This document shows, in pieces, positions 1 through 5,797 of a stretch of 7,420 bases of DNA. Origin of the DNA: CAYVSF01 sp046482855 (GTDB lineage: Bacteria; Bacteroidota; Bacteroidia; Bacteroidales; UBA12077); contig JAWOEH010000107.1 in assembly GCA_046482855.1 (NCBI GenBank), forward strand, positions 1-7,420. Direction: 5' to 3'. Made by a program: the position numbers and the translations under genes. The notes beneath the pieces are model-generated. The model did not search any database, was not told the origin of the DNA, and saw only the letters and a list, made by a program, of their open reading frames with translations. Numbering within the stretch: the first letter of the stretch is position 1; each line of letters opens with the position of its first letter.

Positions 1-95
1 GCATCAATGACGCCGCGTCGTCCCTCATCAATCAGCAGCCGGATCTGCCGATTAATGCGCGAGGCATCCGTCGCGCTGAATCCAAGAGACGGCCG
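1..95. other. Sequence upstream of the yifB similarity, unexplained
   Basis: In a Bacteroidota YifB, the residues before the PREVQSNRF stretch should read roughly like an SxxIRxRVxxAR segment. Here the open plus frame gives a composition-poor string (starting INDAASSL) that does not fit. The reverse strand is also open across the whole stretch, and would read SLGFSATDASRINRQIRLLI followed by DEGRRGVIDA. This looks at least as protein-like as the forward reading, but I do not recognise a family. The stretch may be part of a different gene on the minus strand, a rearrangement point, or a chimeric contig end. Confidence 0.35.
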
Positions 96-101
96 CGTGA
101 A

Positions 102-377
102 GTGCAGAGCAACCGGTTCGAGGCTCACGAAGGCATCCATGCCAATGCCCAGATGAGCTCCAAGCTCATCCGCGAACATTGCGAAATTGACAAGGCCGGA
201 CAAAACCTGCTGAAGCGCGCCATGGAGAAGATGGAACTCTCGGCTCGCGCCTACGATCGTATATTAAAAGTGGCCCGTACCGTTGCCGATTTGGAGGGTA
301 GCGAAACCATTCAGTCCTTCCACCTGGCCGAAGCCATTCAGTATCGAAGCTTGGATAGGAAAAGCTGGGGAAATTAG
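102..377 (+). CDS. YifB/ComM-type Mg-chelatase-like AAA ATPase, C-terminal fragment
   Basis: This is the C-terminal part of a YifB/ComM-family ATPase; ComM is known as a helicase-like factor acting on DNA during natural transformation. The residues shown correspond to the Mg-chelatase C-terminal helical domain. The run LSARAYDRILKVARTVADLE (about residues 46-65 of 91) and the ending HLAEAIQYRSLDR are near-diagnostic and resemble Bacteroidota members. The AAA+ Walker motifs are absent because they would lie upstream, outside the window. The GTG at 102 is only the first possible start in the frame, not a true start: the frame stays open back to position 3, and family similarity (PREVQSNRF) begins near 93. 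Residues encoded by 3-92 do not resemble the family, so the gene is either broken or joined to foreign sequence. Its GC content is much higher than that of the following 2 kb. Family assignment is firm; whether the gene is intact is not. Confidence 0.85.
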   Translation: MQSNRFEAHEGIHANAQMSSKLIREHCEIDKAGQNLLKRAMEKMELSARAYDRILKVARTVADLEGSETIQSFHLAEAIQYRSLDRKSWGN

Positions 378-668
378 AAAATTTAGCCAATCATTTGGCA
401 ACATGACCAGGCACTCAGCATTCAGTAAAAAAAGCAACGTCACGAAACTACAAGACAAAAAAGAGCACATACATCATCATCTAAAAAACGCTGACGAAGT
501 CACCATTAAAAGCTTTACGGTTTTCTGCAGCAAGAGGAAGTCCTGGAACAAAAGCTGACTTTCAGAGCAAAAATATAAGAACTTTCTAACCCTAAAGCCT
601 ATTTCTTCAGATGCATTAAACTATTGCAATCCCAATAATTTTGAGTATTTTTAAAAGAAAAGCTCATT
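378..668. other. Non-coding spacer, AT-rich
   Basis: Composition drops sharply just after the yifB stop codon. A 51-codon frame starting with the ATG at 403 and ending at 558 is open, but it is lysine- and histidine-rich, has no recognisable domain and lacks a convincing upstream signal, so I do not call it. The only regulatory element I can support is the -7 box at 636-643. Confidence 0.5.
636..643 (+). promoter_or_regulatory. Candidate Bacteroidota -7 promoter element for the secreted-protein gene
   Basis: TAATTTTG matches the Bacteroidota -7 consensus TAnnTTTG in full and lies 25 bases before the start codon at 669. No clear TTTG -33 element is found at the usual spacing of about 20 bases. 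In AT-rich DNA such a match can arise by chance. Confidence 0.4.
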
Positions 669-1196
669 ATGAAGAAATATATTCAACTTGCTTTCTTACT
701 TACGATCTTTAGTACAGGCTTATTTGCGCAGAAAATAAAACAGCGAGAAGTAGATGAATTCACTAAAAACAAAGTTGTTAGGACATCTTGGGAAACAATA
801 AATGCTGATTTAAAATTTACTTGTTCTATTAGAGGAACAAAAATCAATGACTCCTTTTACTTAGATTTCAAAATAATGATGGGCATGGGAGGTGTTTTTG
901 CTGTGCCAGATGGTGAAAGTATTATGCTGCTTTTAGATAATGACGAAGTAATAAAAATCCAAAATCCGGAACATACGATTAGTTCTGTCGGAGCAGGAGC
1001 AACAGGAATGATGGGAAGTGGAAGTGATGGAGTTTTCCTATCTTGCAAGGTAACTCAAGAACAATTAGAAAGCATAGCTAAATCAAACATTACAAAAGTG
1101 AGAATTTATACTACTGATGGCTATGTTGAAGCGGATATTAATAAAAGGAAAGCCAAGAAGGCTAATAAGCTTGTTGAACTTATTCTAAAAGAATAA
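669..1196 (+). CDS. Secreted protein of unknown function
   Basis: The 175-residue product starts with a clear signal peptide: MKK, a hydrophobic core to about residue 19, then a likely cleavage site after A20 (GLFA before QKIK). It should therefore be exported to the periplasm or cell surface; it is not an obvious lipoprotein, since no cysteine follows the core. The mature part is a mixed alpha/beta-looking domain with hydrophobic strands such as DSFYLDFKIMM (61-71) and ITKVRIYTTDGYVEADI (141-157). It ends in a lysine-rich helix (160-175). Two Gly/Met-rich loops (MMGMGG near 70-75 and GAGATGMMGSGS near 108-119) are notable. It resembles uncharacterised secreted proteins common in Bacteroidota, but I can name no domain. 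The ATG at 669 follows an A-rich leader and places the signal peptide correctly. It converges on the next gene with 40 bases between stop codons. Confidence 0.85.
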   Translation: MKKYIQLAFLLTIFSTGLFAQKIKQREVDEFTKNKVVRTSWETINADLKFTCSIRGTKINDSFYLDFKIMMGMGGVFAVPDGESIMLLLDNDEVIKIQNPEHTISSVGAGATGMMGSGSDGVFLSCKVTQEQLESIAKSNITKVRIYTTDGYVEADINKRKAKKANKLVELILKE

Positions 1197-1224
1197 TGCC
1201 CAATATCATAGTGGATATAGAGCC

Positions 1225-1238
1225 AAAAAATATTTTTT
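1225..1238. repeat. A/T palindrome between convergent genes
   Basis: AAAAAATATTTTTT is a perfect 14-base palindrome between the stop codons of the two convergent genes. It overlaps the last bases of the minus-strand gene. It lacks a GC stem, so it is a weak terminator candidate at best; it would give a U-run in either direction. Confidence 0.3.
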
Positions 1239-1917
1239 ATCGTTTTAAGTACATATTATTTGGATGATAAACGAACATTTCTCTTAACTTATCTAGCTTT
1301 TCTGCATATTCTCTAATAAACAAAGAATCAGCCCCGTTAGCATATGGCAGAGAAGGGGAAAAGTTATCGGACTTGGTATGGTTATAATATCTAAATTGAA
1401 ACTGATTAAAATCATACAGCATATTTTCGAATTCAATATAAATCATCCTTTTCATATTTGTTTCCAAGTAAGTAACCTCAAGCTTAAATAAAAAACTTTC
1501 AATATATCGTATTGATTGTCCAATGACATTTTCAAGTATTTCAGTTTCATTATGATGAAATAAGCTTTTCCTTATCTCTTCAACATTAAAAACATTGATC
1601 TTTATAGACTTAGGAACTTGTTCGCCATTCAGATTTTGATTATAATTTAAGGTTTCTCCAATCTCCATGAGATTAAGCTTGAGGGATTGTAAGTCTTGTT
1701 TCAAAAGGGAATAATAATTATCCATTGTTCCCTTTCTCCAGTGAAAATTAGAGAATAAAATGGTCACCACGATTAAAAGAGTTGTAGTTGCATCAATCAC
1801 AAAACTTACTGTATTTGCGGTGAGCTTTCCATATATTGACATCAGTATCATTGTCAATAGTTCAACAATTAGAATAGTAAGAAGAGTATTGGTTAGAGAA
1901 TAATTTTTGCGTAACAT
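1237..1917 (-). CDS. Two-helix inner-membrane protein with cytoplasmic helical domain, unknown function
   Basis: The 226-residue product has two N-terminal membrane helices, about residues 10-29 and 36-57, joined by a short loop. A basic stretch (HWRKG, 59-63) then suggests that the remaining ~165 residues are cytoplasmic. That part is helix-rich and charged, with aromatic clusters (NQFQFRYYNH near 171-180). No catalytic motif or named domain is recognised. The topology of two helices plus a cytosolic helical domain recalls 2TM effector families such as SLATT and AbiC-like proteins, but I see no diagnostic sequence similarity and do not assign one. The start ATG at 1915-1917 is preceded by AT-rich sequence with no Shine-Dalgarno, normal for the phylum. 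It lies 40 bases downstream of the next minus-strand gene and may be cotranscribed with it. Very AT-rich: one sampled line is 25% GC. Confidence 0.75.
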   Translation of the reverse strand: MLRKNYSLTNTLLTILIVELLTMILMSIYGKLTANTVSFVIDATTTLLIVVTILFSNFHWRKGTMDNYYSLLKQDLQSLKLNLMEIGETLNYNQNLNGEQVPKSIKINVFNVEEIRKSLFHHNETEILENVIGQSIRYIESFLFKLEVTYLETNMKRMIYIEFENMLYDFNQFQFRYYNHTKSDNFSPSLPYANGADSLFIREYAEKLDKLREMFVYHPNNMYLKR

Positions 1918-1957
1918 ATAATAACTGTTGAGAAGTATTTAAATTAATTTAAACTAT

Positions 1958-2290
1958 TCAATTATTGCGATTTTTTGTATGTTTTTTCCCTATACTCGTG
2001 ATTTTTATCCCAAAATAAACATATATACCTAATCCAATTAGAGAAGCTAAAGATGAAATATTTCCTTGGTCTAGTTTAGCCGATTCTTTGTTATATAAAA
2101 ATGAAATGAAAAGCCAGTCAAAAATTTGAAAAGAGAGGACAAGAACTATATAGAATCCCAAAACCCAGTATATAACTGTCGGGGCGCTAGATTTGTCTTT
2201 TTTTCGAAATCTCAAAGTTAATATTAGAAACAACACAATTATCACTATCTTTATTAAGAGGGCCAAAAATATATCCTGAGGAGTATTCAT
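1958..2290 (-). CDS. Small three-helix membrane protein, unknown function
   Basis: The 110-residue product is mostly hydrophobic, with three predicted membrane helices at about residues 7-27, 39-65 and 81-100. A basic loop (RFRKKDK, 27-33) follows the first helix and a basic tail (KKHTKNRNN) ends the protein. Both would face the cytoplasm if only one of the two later helices fully crosses, or if the long middle helix is re-entrant. No domain is recognised. It lies upstream of the two-helix membrane protein on the same strand with a 40-base gap, so the two probably form one transcript starting between 2291 and about 2350. A degenerate -7-like box (TATCTTAG on the minus strand, 2332-2339) lies upstream but is one base off consensus. 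Base composition is as AT-rich as its partner, unlike the genes to the right. Confidence 0.65.
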   Translation of the reverse strand: MNTPQDIFLALLIKIVIIVLFLILTLRFRKKDKSSAPTVIYWVLGFYIVLVLSFQIFDWLFISFLYNKESAKLDQGNISSLASLIGLGIYVYFGIKITSIGKKHTKNRNN

Positions 2291-2420
2291 ATTACGTAGA
2301 GTTATTAATGAAAAGAATTAAATTTACATTACTAAGATATAAAATAATCTATAGTTTACATAAAAATGAAATTATTGAACACATGCTTATTTGTTTAACC
2401 TGCTATAACATCATCATGAC

Positions 2421-2436
2421 AGGTCTCCCGAGACCT
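2421..2436. repeat. Perfect inverted repeat (hairpin)
   Basis: AGGTCTC and GAGACCT are perfect inverse copies separated by two bases. As RNA this would fold as a 6-bp stem AGGTCT/AGACCT with a CCCG tetraloop. No U-run follows on either strand, so a simple intrinsic terminator is unlikely. It could be a protein-binding palindrome or a dispersed repeat unit. Confidence 0.5.
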
Positions 2437-2503
2437 ACTCTAATTTGTTAAGCCTCGTCCTCTGCTTTAGCCTTTGGAATTAAATACAATTAATTGCTAT
2501 CAC

Positions 2504-2518
2504 AAGGAAAGCTTCCTT
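2504..2518. repeat. Short inverted repeat
   Basis: AAGGAA and TTCCTT flank a three-base spacer AGC. The 6-bp arms make a small hairpin about 90 bases before the ATG at 2608. No function can be assigned. Confidence 0.35.
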
Positions 2519-2607
2519 ACAAAACCATGTTTCAAAAAAGTCCACTCCCCCACCTGTAACAATTTCATCCGCTTGCCTCATAAGGGCAAACCCAAAACAA
2601 CAAGAAG

Positions 2608-2826
2608 ATGAAAACAACAATTACTACTTTGGCTTTGATGCCATTGGTGTGGGAACTCCTTTTTAACAAATACCCAAAGCACCTTCCCATGTTCTGGTTC
2701 CGCTTGTCCCTGGAGCAACTTGTCGTGATAGCCATCATCCTCTTTTTCTTCATCAGGAAACAGATTCGCAAAGAACTTAGCTCCCTGAAGCAATTGATTG
2801 CCATTCACAAAGAAATTTGTAAATAA
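2608..2826 (+). CDS. Possible small single-pass membrane protein
   Basis: The frame encodes 72 residues: a weakly hydrophobic N-terminus, one strong membrane helix (about residues 33-49, LSLEQLVVIAIILFFFI), and a basic amphipathic tail (RKQIRKELSSLKQLIAIHKE). That pattern of helix plus basic helical tail is protein-like, and the ATG follows an A-rich leader (AACAACAAGAAG), typical of Bacteroidota starts. Against it, no family is recognised, no clear promoter is visible, and both minus-strand alternatives across the same interval (2565-2804 and 2578-2841) are also open. Those look worse: they are rich in unusual residue runs and lack a coherent structure. I prefer the plus frame but would not be surprised if nothing is translated here. 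Confidence 0.4.
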   Translation: MKTTITTLALMPLVWELLFNKYPKHLPMFWFRLSLEQLVVIAIILFFFIRKQIRKELSSLKQLIAIHKEICK

Positions 2827-2906
2827 AAGTAACCCGGCCACAAATCCCGTAATTGCTTCATTGCAGCATGTATACGCAATAAGGCATCAATAGATCGGCA
2901 ATTTCA

Positions 2907-3761
2907 TTACGAAATAGCGCGTACCATCTCAAATTGCTTGCCGGAGGGTTTGATGTTGTGTGAGGCCAGAAAAGAGGTAAACTCTTCGGCTTGCAATTCG
3001 GTGTTCACCACTTTTAACATATCGGATTCAGCAACATCCACGGCACGAGCCAACAAACTATTACCCAGTCCTCTCTTTCTGTGTTTTTTATCCACAGCTA
3101 TTTGTGTTATATCACCGTTTAGGGGTTCAGTAATGCAATACCCTGCCAGCAAATCTTCGTAAAAAACACCAAAGGCGATAAAATCATCGGGCTTACGAAG
3201 GATGGCTTCAAAGCTATTTTGCCATGAAGGTGCAAAATCATGAAAGACTGCGCCTGGCAAACACTCCTCAACACGCACCTGCTTAAGTTGATAATTGGCA
3301 GGAAGTTCAAAGGATTTCGCCGTCACTTGAGTACGATTTACTAAAAAATAGTAAAATTCCCTGCTCTCCTTAAATCCCAAATCTCTGTAAACCTTTGCTG
3401 CTTTTGTGTTGTGTTGCAACACCTCGAGCAAATATTGCTTAATTCCTGCGCTTTTAAGGTGAGGCAACGAATGAGTAAACACCTGCGATGCCAGCCCCAT
3501 TCCTCTGTATTCCTTTAGTGTTCCAGTGCCGGTATCGTAAGCTGTACGAACCTTCTGGAACTCACCAACACCATTCAGCGTAAAAGAGACCAATTTGTCA
3601 CCATCGAATGCACCAAATGAGCGTTCGGGACAGAAACCTCGCCTGGTTAGCATGGTAGTTAACCCTGCTTTGGTTTGTTGAATTTCGTAATCGGCAAAAG
3701 CCTGCGAAAATGATTCAAAAATCACGTCAAAACCTAATTTGTCTAAAGATCTTATTTCCAT
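2907..3761 (-). CDS. Tandem-GNAT N-acetyltransferase
   Basis: The 284-residue product carries two GNAT folds, which transfer an acyl group, usually acetyl from acetyl-CoA, to an amine. The first (about 1-150) has the acetyl-CoA pyrophosphate-binding loop YRGMGLA at 85-91 and a motif-B-like segment with N118, Y125 and LGF (128-130). The second (about 155-284) has a matching loop HRKRGLG at 227-233 after the strand ITQIAVD. Its C-terminal portion is short and lacks the usual N/Y motif-B signature, so the two halves may not be equally active. The substrate cannot be read from sequence. The frame extends 9 codons further to a TTG (3788), but the ATG at 3761 gives a normal GNAT N-terminus (MEIRSLDKLGF) and an A-rich leader, so I use it. 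It lies downstream of the outer-membrane gene on the same strand, but a hairpin terminator separates them. No signal peptide: cytoplasmic. Confidence 0.9.
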   Translation of the reverse strand: MEIRSLDKLGFDVIFESFSQAFADYEIQQTKAGLTTMLTRRGFCPERSFGAFDGDKLVSFTLNGVGEFQKVRTAYDTGTGTLKEYRGMGLASQVFTHSLPHLKSAGIKQYLLEVLQHNTKAAKVYRDLGFKESREFYYFLVNRTQVTAKSFELPANYQLKQVRVEECLPGAVFHDFAPSWQNSFEAILRKPDDFIAFGVFYEDLLAGYCITEPLNGDITQIAVDKKHRKRGLGNSLLARAVDVAESDMLKVVNTELQAEEFTSFLASHNIKPSGKQFEMVRAIS

Positions 3762-3797
3762 TTTACAATTGTTAAGTAAATGGGGCAACGTTTCCCC
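3762..3797. promoter_or_regulatory. Inverted repeats in the leader of the GNAT gene
   Basis: Two inverted repeats abut the GNAT start. TTTAC (3762-3766) and GTAAA (3776-3780) have a nine-base spacer. GGGG (3782-3785) and CCCC (3794-3797) enclose AACGTT with one mismatched pair. They could act as operators or as leader RNA structure that affects translation. Either reading is inference, and the arms are short. Confidence 0.25.
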
Positions 3798-3836
3798 GAA
3801 AAGAGCCTACGCGCTAAAATTGAATCGAAATACTGT

Positions 3837-3892
3837 AAAGTTAGTAGATTCGGTAATGAAGTGTGCAGCTCACTCACACCTGAAAGTTAGTA
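3837..3892. repeat. 10-base direct repeat flanking a small inverted repeat
   Basis: AAAGTTAGTA occurs at 3837-3846 and again at 3883-3892. Between them lie GTGTG (3861-3865) and CACAC (3875-3879). This is in the expected promoter region of the GNAT gene. On the minus strand, the copy near 3836-3843 reads TAACTTTA, one base from the -7 consensus. Confidence 0.35.
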
Positions 3893-3933
3893 ATTTTTTC
3901 ACTAACGGGTTATGTCAAAACTCTCTTATTACG

Positions 3934-3967
3934 AAAGAGCCGGAACGTTCTAATGCTCCGGCTCTTT
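3934..3967 (-). terminator. Strong hairpin terminator after the outer-membrane barrel gene
   Basis: AAAGAGCCGGA (3934-3944) and TCCGGCTCTTT (3957-3967) form a perfect 11-bp stem around a 12-base loop. The hairpin begins 16 bases beyond the stop codon of the minus-strand barrel gene and separates it from the GNAT gene. The plus strand has the better U-run (five T at 3965-3969), while on the minus strand the T-run is within the stem base. It could therefore work in both directions, although no plus-strand gene ends here. Confidence 0.8.
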
Positions 3968-3982
3968 TTGTATTGTGGTTAC

Positions 3983-4561
3983 TTAAAATTTGTAGATGAA
4001 CCCAATAGAAGTATTCAGCAAATAATTCTGCAGGGTATACCCATCATTCACGCCAAACTCCACGGCTGAATAGTCGTCGCCACTCACAAATGAGAAAACA
4101 GGAGGCATCAACATATTAAATCCCCATTTATCGTTGAAGGCATAGGTAAGCCCCGGACGTACATTCAAGCCAATGGCGTTGGTGTTGTCCATTGAGGAGC
4201 CATCGGCAAACTCGCCGCTGTAAAAACGTAAGGGTAACTCGCCCTGTCCAAAAATCCGAAACTTTTTCACTTGTGCAAAAGTGTAGCGCGCAAAAGGCAC
4301 AATGGAGAAGGTATTGTTCTTTTCCGTGCCGTCGGCCATATCTTGCCGTGCAAAAGAGAAGCCCATGCGGCCCCCAACTGCCCAGTTATCATTCAGGTGG
4401 TAACCAAACTCAGGCATGATGGTAGTACGGGACGTTGTATTGTCATTTACCGTTTCGCTGGAAACATTCAGGGTTCCGCCAACCCACATGGGTTGCTCCT
4501 GTGCAGTAGAAGAAAAGGCAAAAAGCACACTTAATAAAGAAATAAAAACGAATCTTTTCAT
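3983..4561 (-). CDS. Small outer-membrane beta-barrel protein
   Basis: The 192-residue product begins with a typical signal peptide (MKRF, hydrophobic core, cleavage after A20 in SSTA before QEQP). The mature part is a run of alternating aromatic/polar strands with short polar turns, such as MPEFGYHLNDNWAVGGRMGF (49-68), FSIVPFARYTFA (85-96) and LNVRPGLTYAFNDKWGFNML (132-151). It ends with a strand finishing in the aromatic residue of YKF, as outer-membrane barrels usually do. About eight to ten strands fit this length, consistent with the OmpA/OmpW-like small barrel superfamily. There is no peptidoglycan-binding OmpA domain. Function is unknown; such proteins may be structural, porin-like or adhesive. 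It is divergent from the LytTR gene, has a consensus -7 element upstream and its own terminator, so it is probably monocistronic. Confidence 0.88.
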   Translation of the reverse strand: MKRFVFISLLSVLFAFSSTAQEQPMWVGGTLNVSSETVNDNTTSRTTIMPEFGYHLNDNWAVGGRMGFSFARQDMADGTEKNNTFSIVPFARYTFAQVKKFRIFGQGELPLRFYSGEFADGSSMDNTNAIGLNVRPGLTYAFNDKWGFNMLMPPVFSFVSGDDYSAVEFGVNDGYTLQNYLLNTSIGFIYKF

Positions 4562-4603
4562 TACAATTTATTTTTAAGGTTTGATTAATTGTTGTAACAC
4601 TTA

Positions 4604-4611
4604 CAAATATA
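4604..4611 (-). promoter_or_regulatory. Consensus -7 promoter element for the small barrel gene
   Basis: On the minus strand this reads TATATTTG, a full match to TAnnTTTG, 42 bases before the start codon at 4561. A TTTG on the same strand (plus 4639-4642) is 27 bases upstream, somewhat too far for a standard -33 box, so only the -7 element is well supported. Confidence 0.55.
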
Positions 4612-4786
4612 GCACCAAAAAAGCTAGTACAGGAAAGACAAAATGAGCAAGAGGTGCTAAATTTCCTATCAATCAGACACCTATAAAGTCAATATCAGTA
4701 TCATTCACTTACATCTATGGGCCTCCAGAAGCATACTCTCTCTTGATTTAAGAAATAAGAAAAAAAACAAATAGGTCACAATGATA

Positions 4787-4801
4787 TTCACGTTATGTGA
4801 A
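4787..4801. promoter_or_regulatory. Inverted repeat upstream of the LytTR gene, possible operator
   Basis: TTCAC and GTGAA are perfect inverse arms around the five-base spacer GTTAT. The element sits just upstream of the -7-like box at 4820-4827, where an activator or repressor of the LytTR gene would bind. The half-sites are not a recognised LytTR or CRP consensus. Confidence 0.35.
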
Positions 4802-4819
4802 GATTATCCAAACTTTTGC

Positions 4820-4827
4820 TACTTTCG
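4820..4827 (+). promoter_or_regulatory. Candidate -7 promoter element for the LytTR gene
   Basis: TACTTTCG differs from TAnnTTTG by one base, a variant I regard as common before Bacteroidota genes. Transcription from it would start shortly before the ATG at 4849. This would leave the alternative TTG start at 4816 untranscribed, which supports the ATG. Confidence 0.4.
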
Positions 4828-4848
4828 TTATCGAATCGATACGCGGTT

Positions 4849-5694
4849 ATGCAAGCAATTAAGAAACACATCTGCCGGCAAATAGCGCCCAACTACCTGT
4901 TCGGACATCCTGCTTTTACAGGCGTTATCCTGTCGCTGTTTCTGTTTCTATTCACCATCATTTATCGCCCTTTGGGCACAACTGCCAACCCTAAATTCGG
5001 CTACGTACTTACCATGGCTCTATACGCAATTCCCCTGGGGTTTTGCATGTGGGCAGGCACATTGCTCATAAATCGCATCCCGTGGTTTAGCAAGTCCCGC
5101 AAATGGCACTTGTGTAAAGAGCTCGTTGCCTTGATTTTCATGTTGTTTTGGGCAGGCATCGTTGTCTACTTCCTGGCGTTTTTTATCGAGCCTCCTGCCG
5201 ATCGCTGGAACATGGCCACCTTTATCGACTCCTGTCGCAGTGCGGCCCTGGTCGGCATTATCCCCTATGGTGCGGGATTTCTGTTTAATCTGCGCAAAGC
5301 AGCACCCGTCCAACCGACTGATAACTCACCCGCCGAGGAGAAATCGGTACGTATCAATTCCAAGTTGAAGAAGGAATCCCTCAGGCTATATCCTTCGCAG
5401 CTACTTTATGTGGAAGCAGATGGCAACTATGTTATCTTTCACATGCTCAAAGAGCAGAAACGGGAAAAGCAAATCTTGCGAAACAGCATAAGCGACATTG
5501 CTAACCAGTTATCGAATGAGAAAAAAATTGTACGCACACACAGAGCGTTTTTGGTAAACTTAGGACAAGTAACAGCCGTAACAGGCAACAGTGCCGGTTA
5601 TCAGCTTAAAGTAACCGAAACAAAAGAACTGATTCCGGTGGCCCGAACCCAGGCAAAGCATTTCCGCGAAGAGCACCCCGAACTTTTTGAATAA
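4849..5694 (+). CDS. Membrane-anchored LytTR-domain transcriptional regulator
   Basis: The 281-residue product has four predicted membrane helices (about 20-40, 50-74, 90-113 and 125-148). A charged linker follows, then a C-terminal LytTR DNA-binding domain (about 170-281). LytTR hallmarks are visible: LLYVEADGNYVIF (185-197), RTHRAFLVNLGQV (229-241) and IPVARTQAKHF (262-272). Most LytTR proteins are response regulators, but this one has no receiver domain. It is a one-component type whose membrane part may sense an envelope or small-molecule signal and whose DNA-binding domain stays at the membrane. The frame extends to a TTG at 4816, but the ATG at 4849 is preferred because the -7-like box at 4820-4827 overlaps the longer version. 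It is divergent from the small barrel gene and lies 162 bases upstream of the large barrel gene on the same strand; either could be its target. No histidine kinase is present in the window. Confidence 0.9.
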   Translation: MQAIKKHICRQIAPNYLFGHPAFTGVILSLFLFLFTIIYRPLGTTANPKFGYVLTMALYAIPLGFCMWAGTLLINRIPWFSKSRKWHLCKELVALIFMLFWAGIVVYFLAFFIEPPADRWNMATFIDSCRSAALVGIIPYGAGFLFNLRKAAPVQPTDNSPAEEKSVRINSKLKKESLRLYPSQLLYVEADGNYVIFHMLKEQKREKQILRNSISDIANQLSNEKKIVRTHRAFLVNLGQVTAVTGNSAGYQLKVTETKELIPVARTQAKHFREEHPELFE

Positions 5695-5797
5695 GGAACC
5701 ATTCACACCAAAAAATTACGCCTCATAACAGCCATTATGGGTCGTTATCATGCGTATTTACCTTTCATCCCAAAAGCTTGCTTTGTATAACATTTAC

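Larger units (their letters stand above)
2291..2607. other. Intergenic region between divergent genes
   Basis: No convincing gene was found in these 317 bases. The left part, up to about 2400, is very AT-rich and should hold the promoter of the minus-strand membrane gene pair. The right part holds two short hairpins, at 2421-2436 and 2504-2518. Composition rises towards the right-hand gene block after about 2540. I see no tRNA, transposase remnant or clear -33/-7 promoter for the rightward ORF. Confidence 0.5.

Noticed and set aside
403..558. 51-residue frame after yifB (ATG at 403)
   Set aside because: It is Lys/His-rich, has no recognisable domain and no convincing start signal, and it lies in AT-rich spacer; the longer version beginning at 283 overlaps the yifB fragment in another frame.
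2565..2841. Two minus-strand frames opposite the small membrane ORF
   Set aside because: Their residue composition is incoherent (clusters of Cys, Arg and Ser, or low-complexity tails), and the plus frame explains the stretch better.
2860..2880. ATTGC-N11-GCAAT considered as a terminator for the GNAT gene
   Set aside because: A five-base stem with an 11-base loop and no T-run is too weak.
3739..3999. 86-residue plus-strand frame across the GNAT/barrel gap
   Set aside because: It overlaps the GNAT start and runs through the hairpin terminator; it has no domain and a Cys-rich chance composition.
4776..4800. TCACA...TGTGA considered as a CRP-type site
   Set aside because: The half-sites are in the outward order, opposite to TGTGA-N6-TCACA, and the spacing is wrong.
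5020..5368. Frames opposite and within the LytTR gene
   Set aside because: They are shadows of a gene with clear LytTR motifs and membrane helices.
5725..5750. Imperfect hairpin ATAAC...GTTAT after the LytTR gene, considered as a terminator
   Set aside because: The stem is only five pairs with interior mismatches and no U-run follows.
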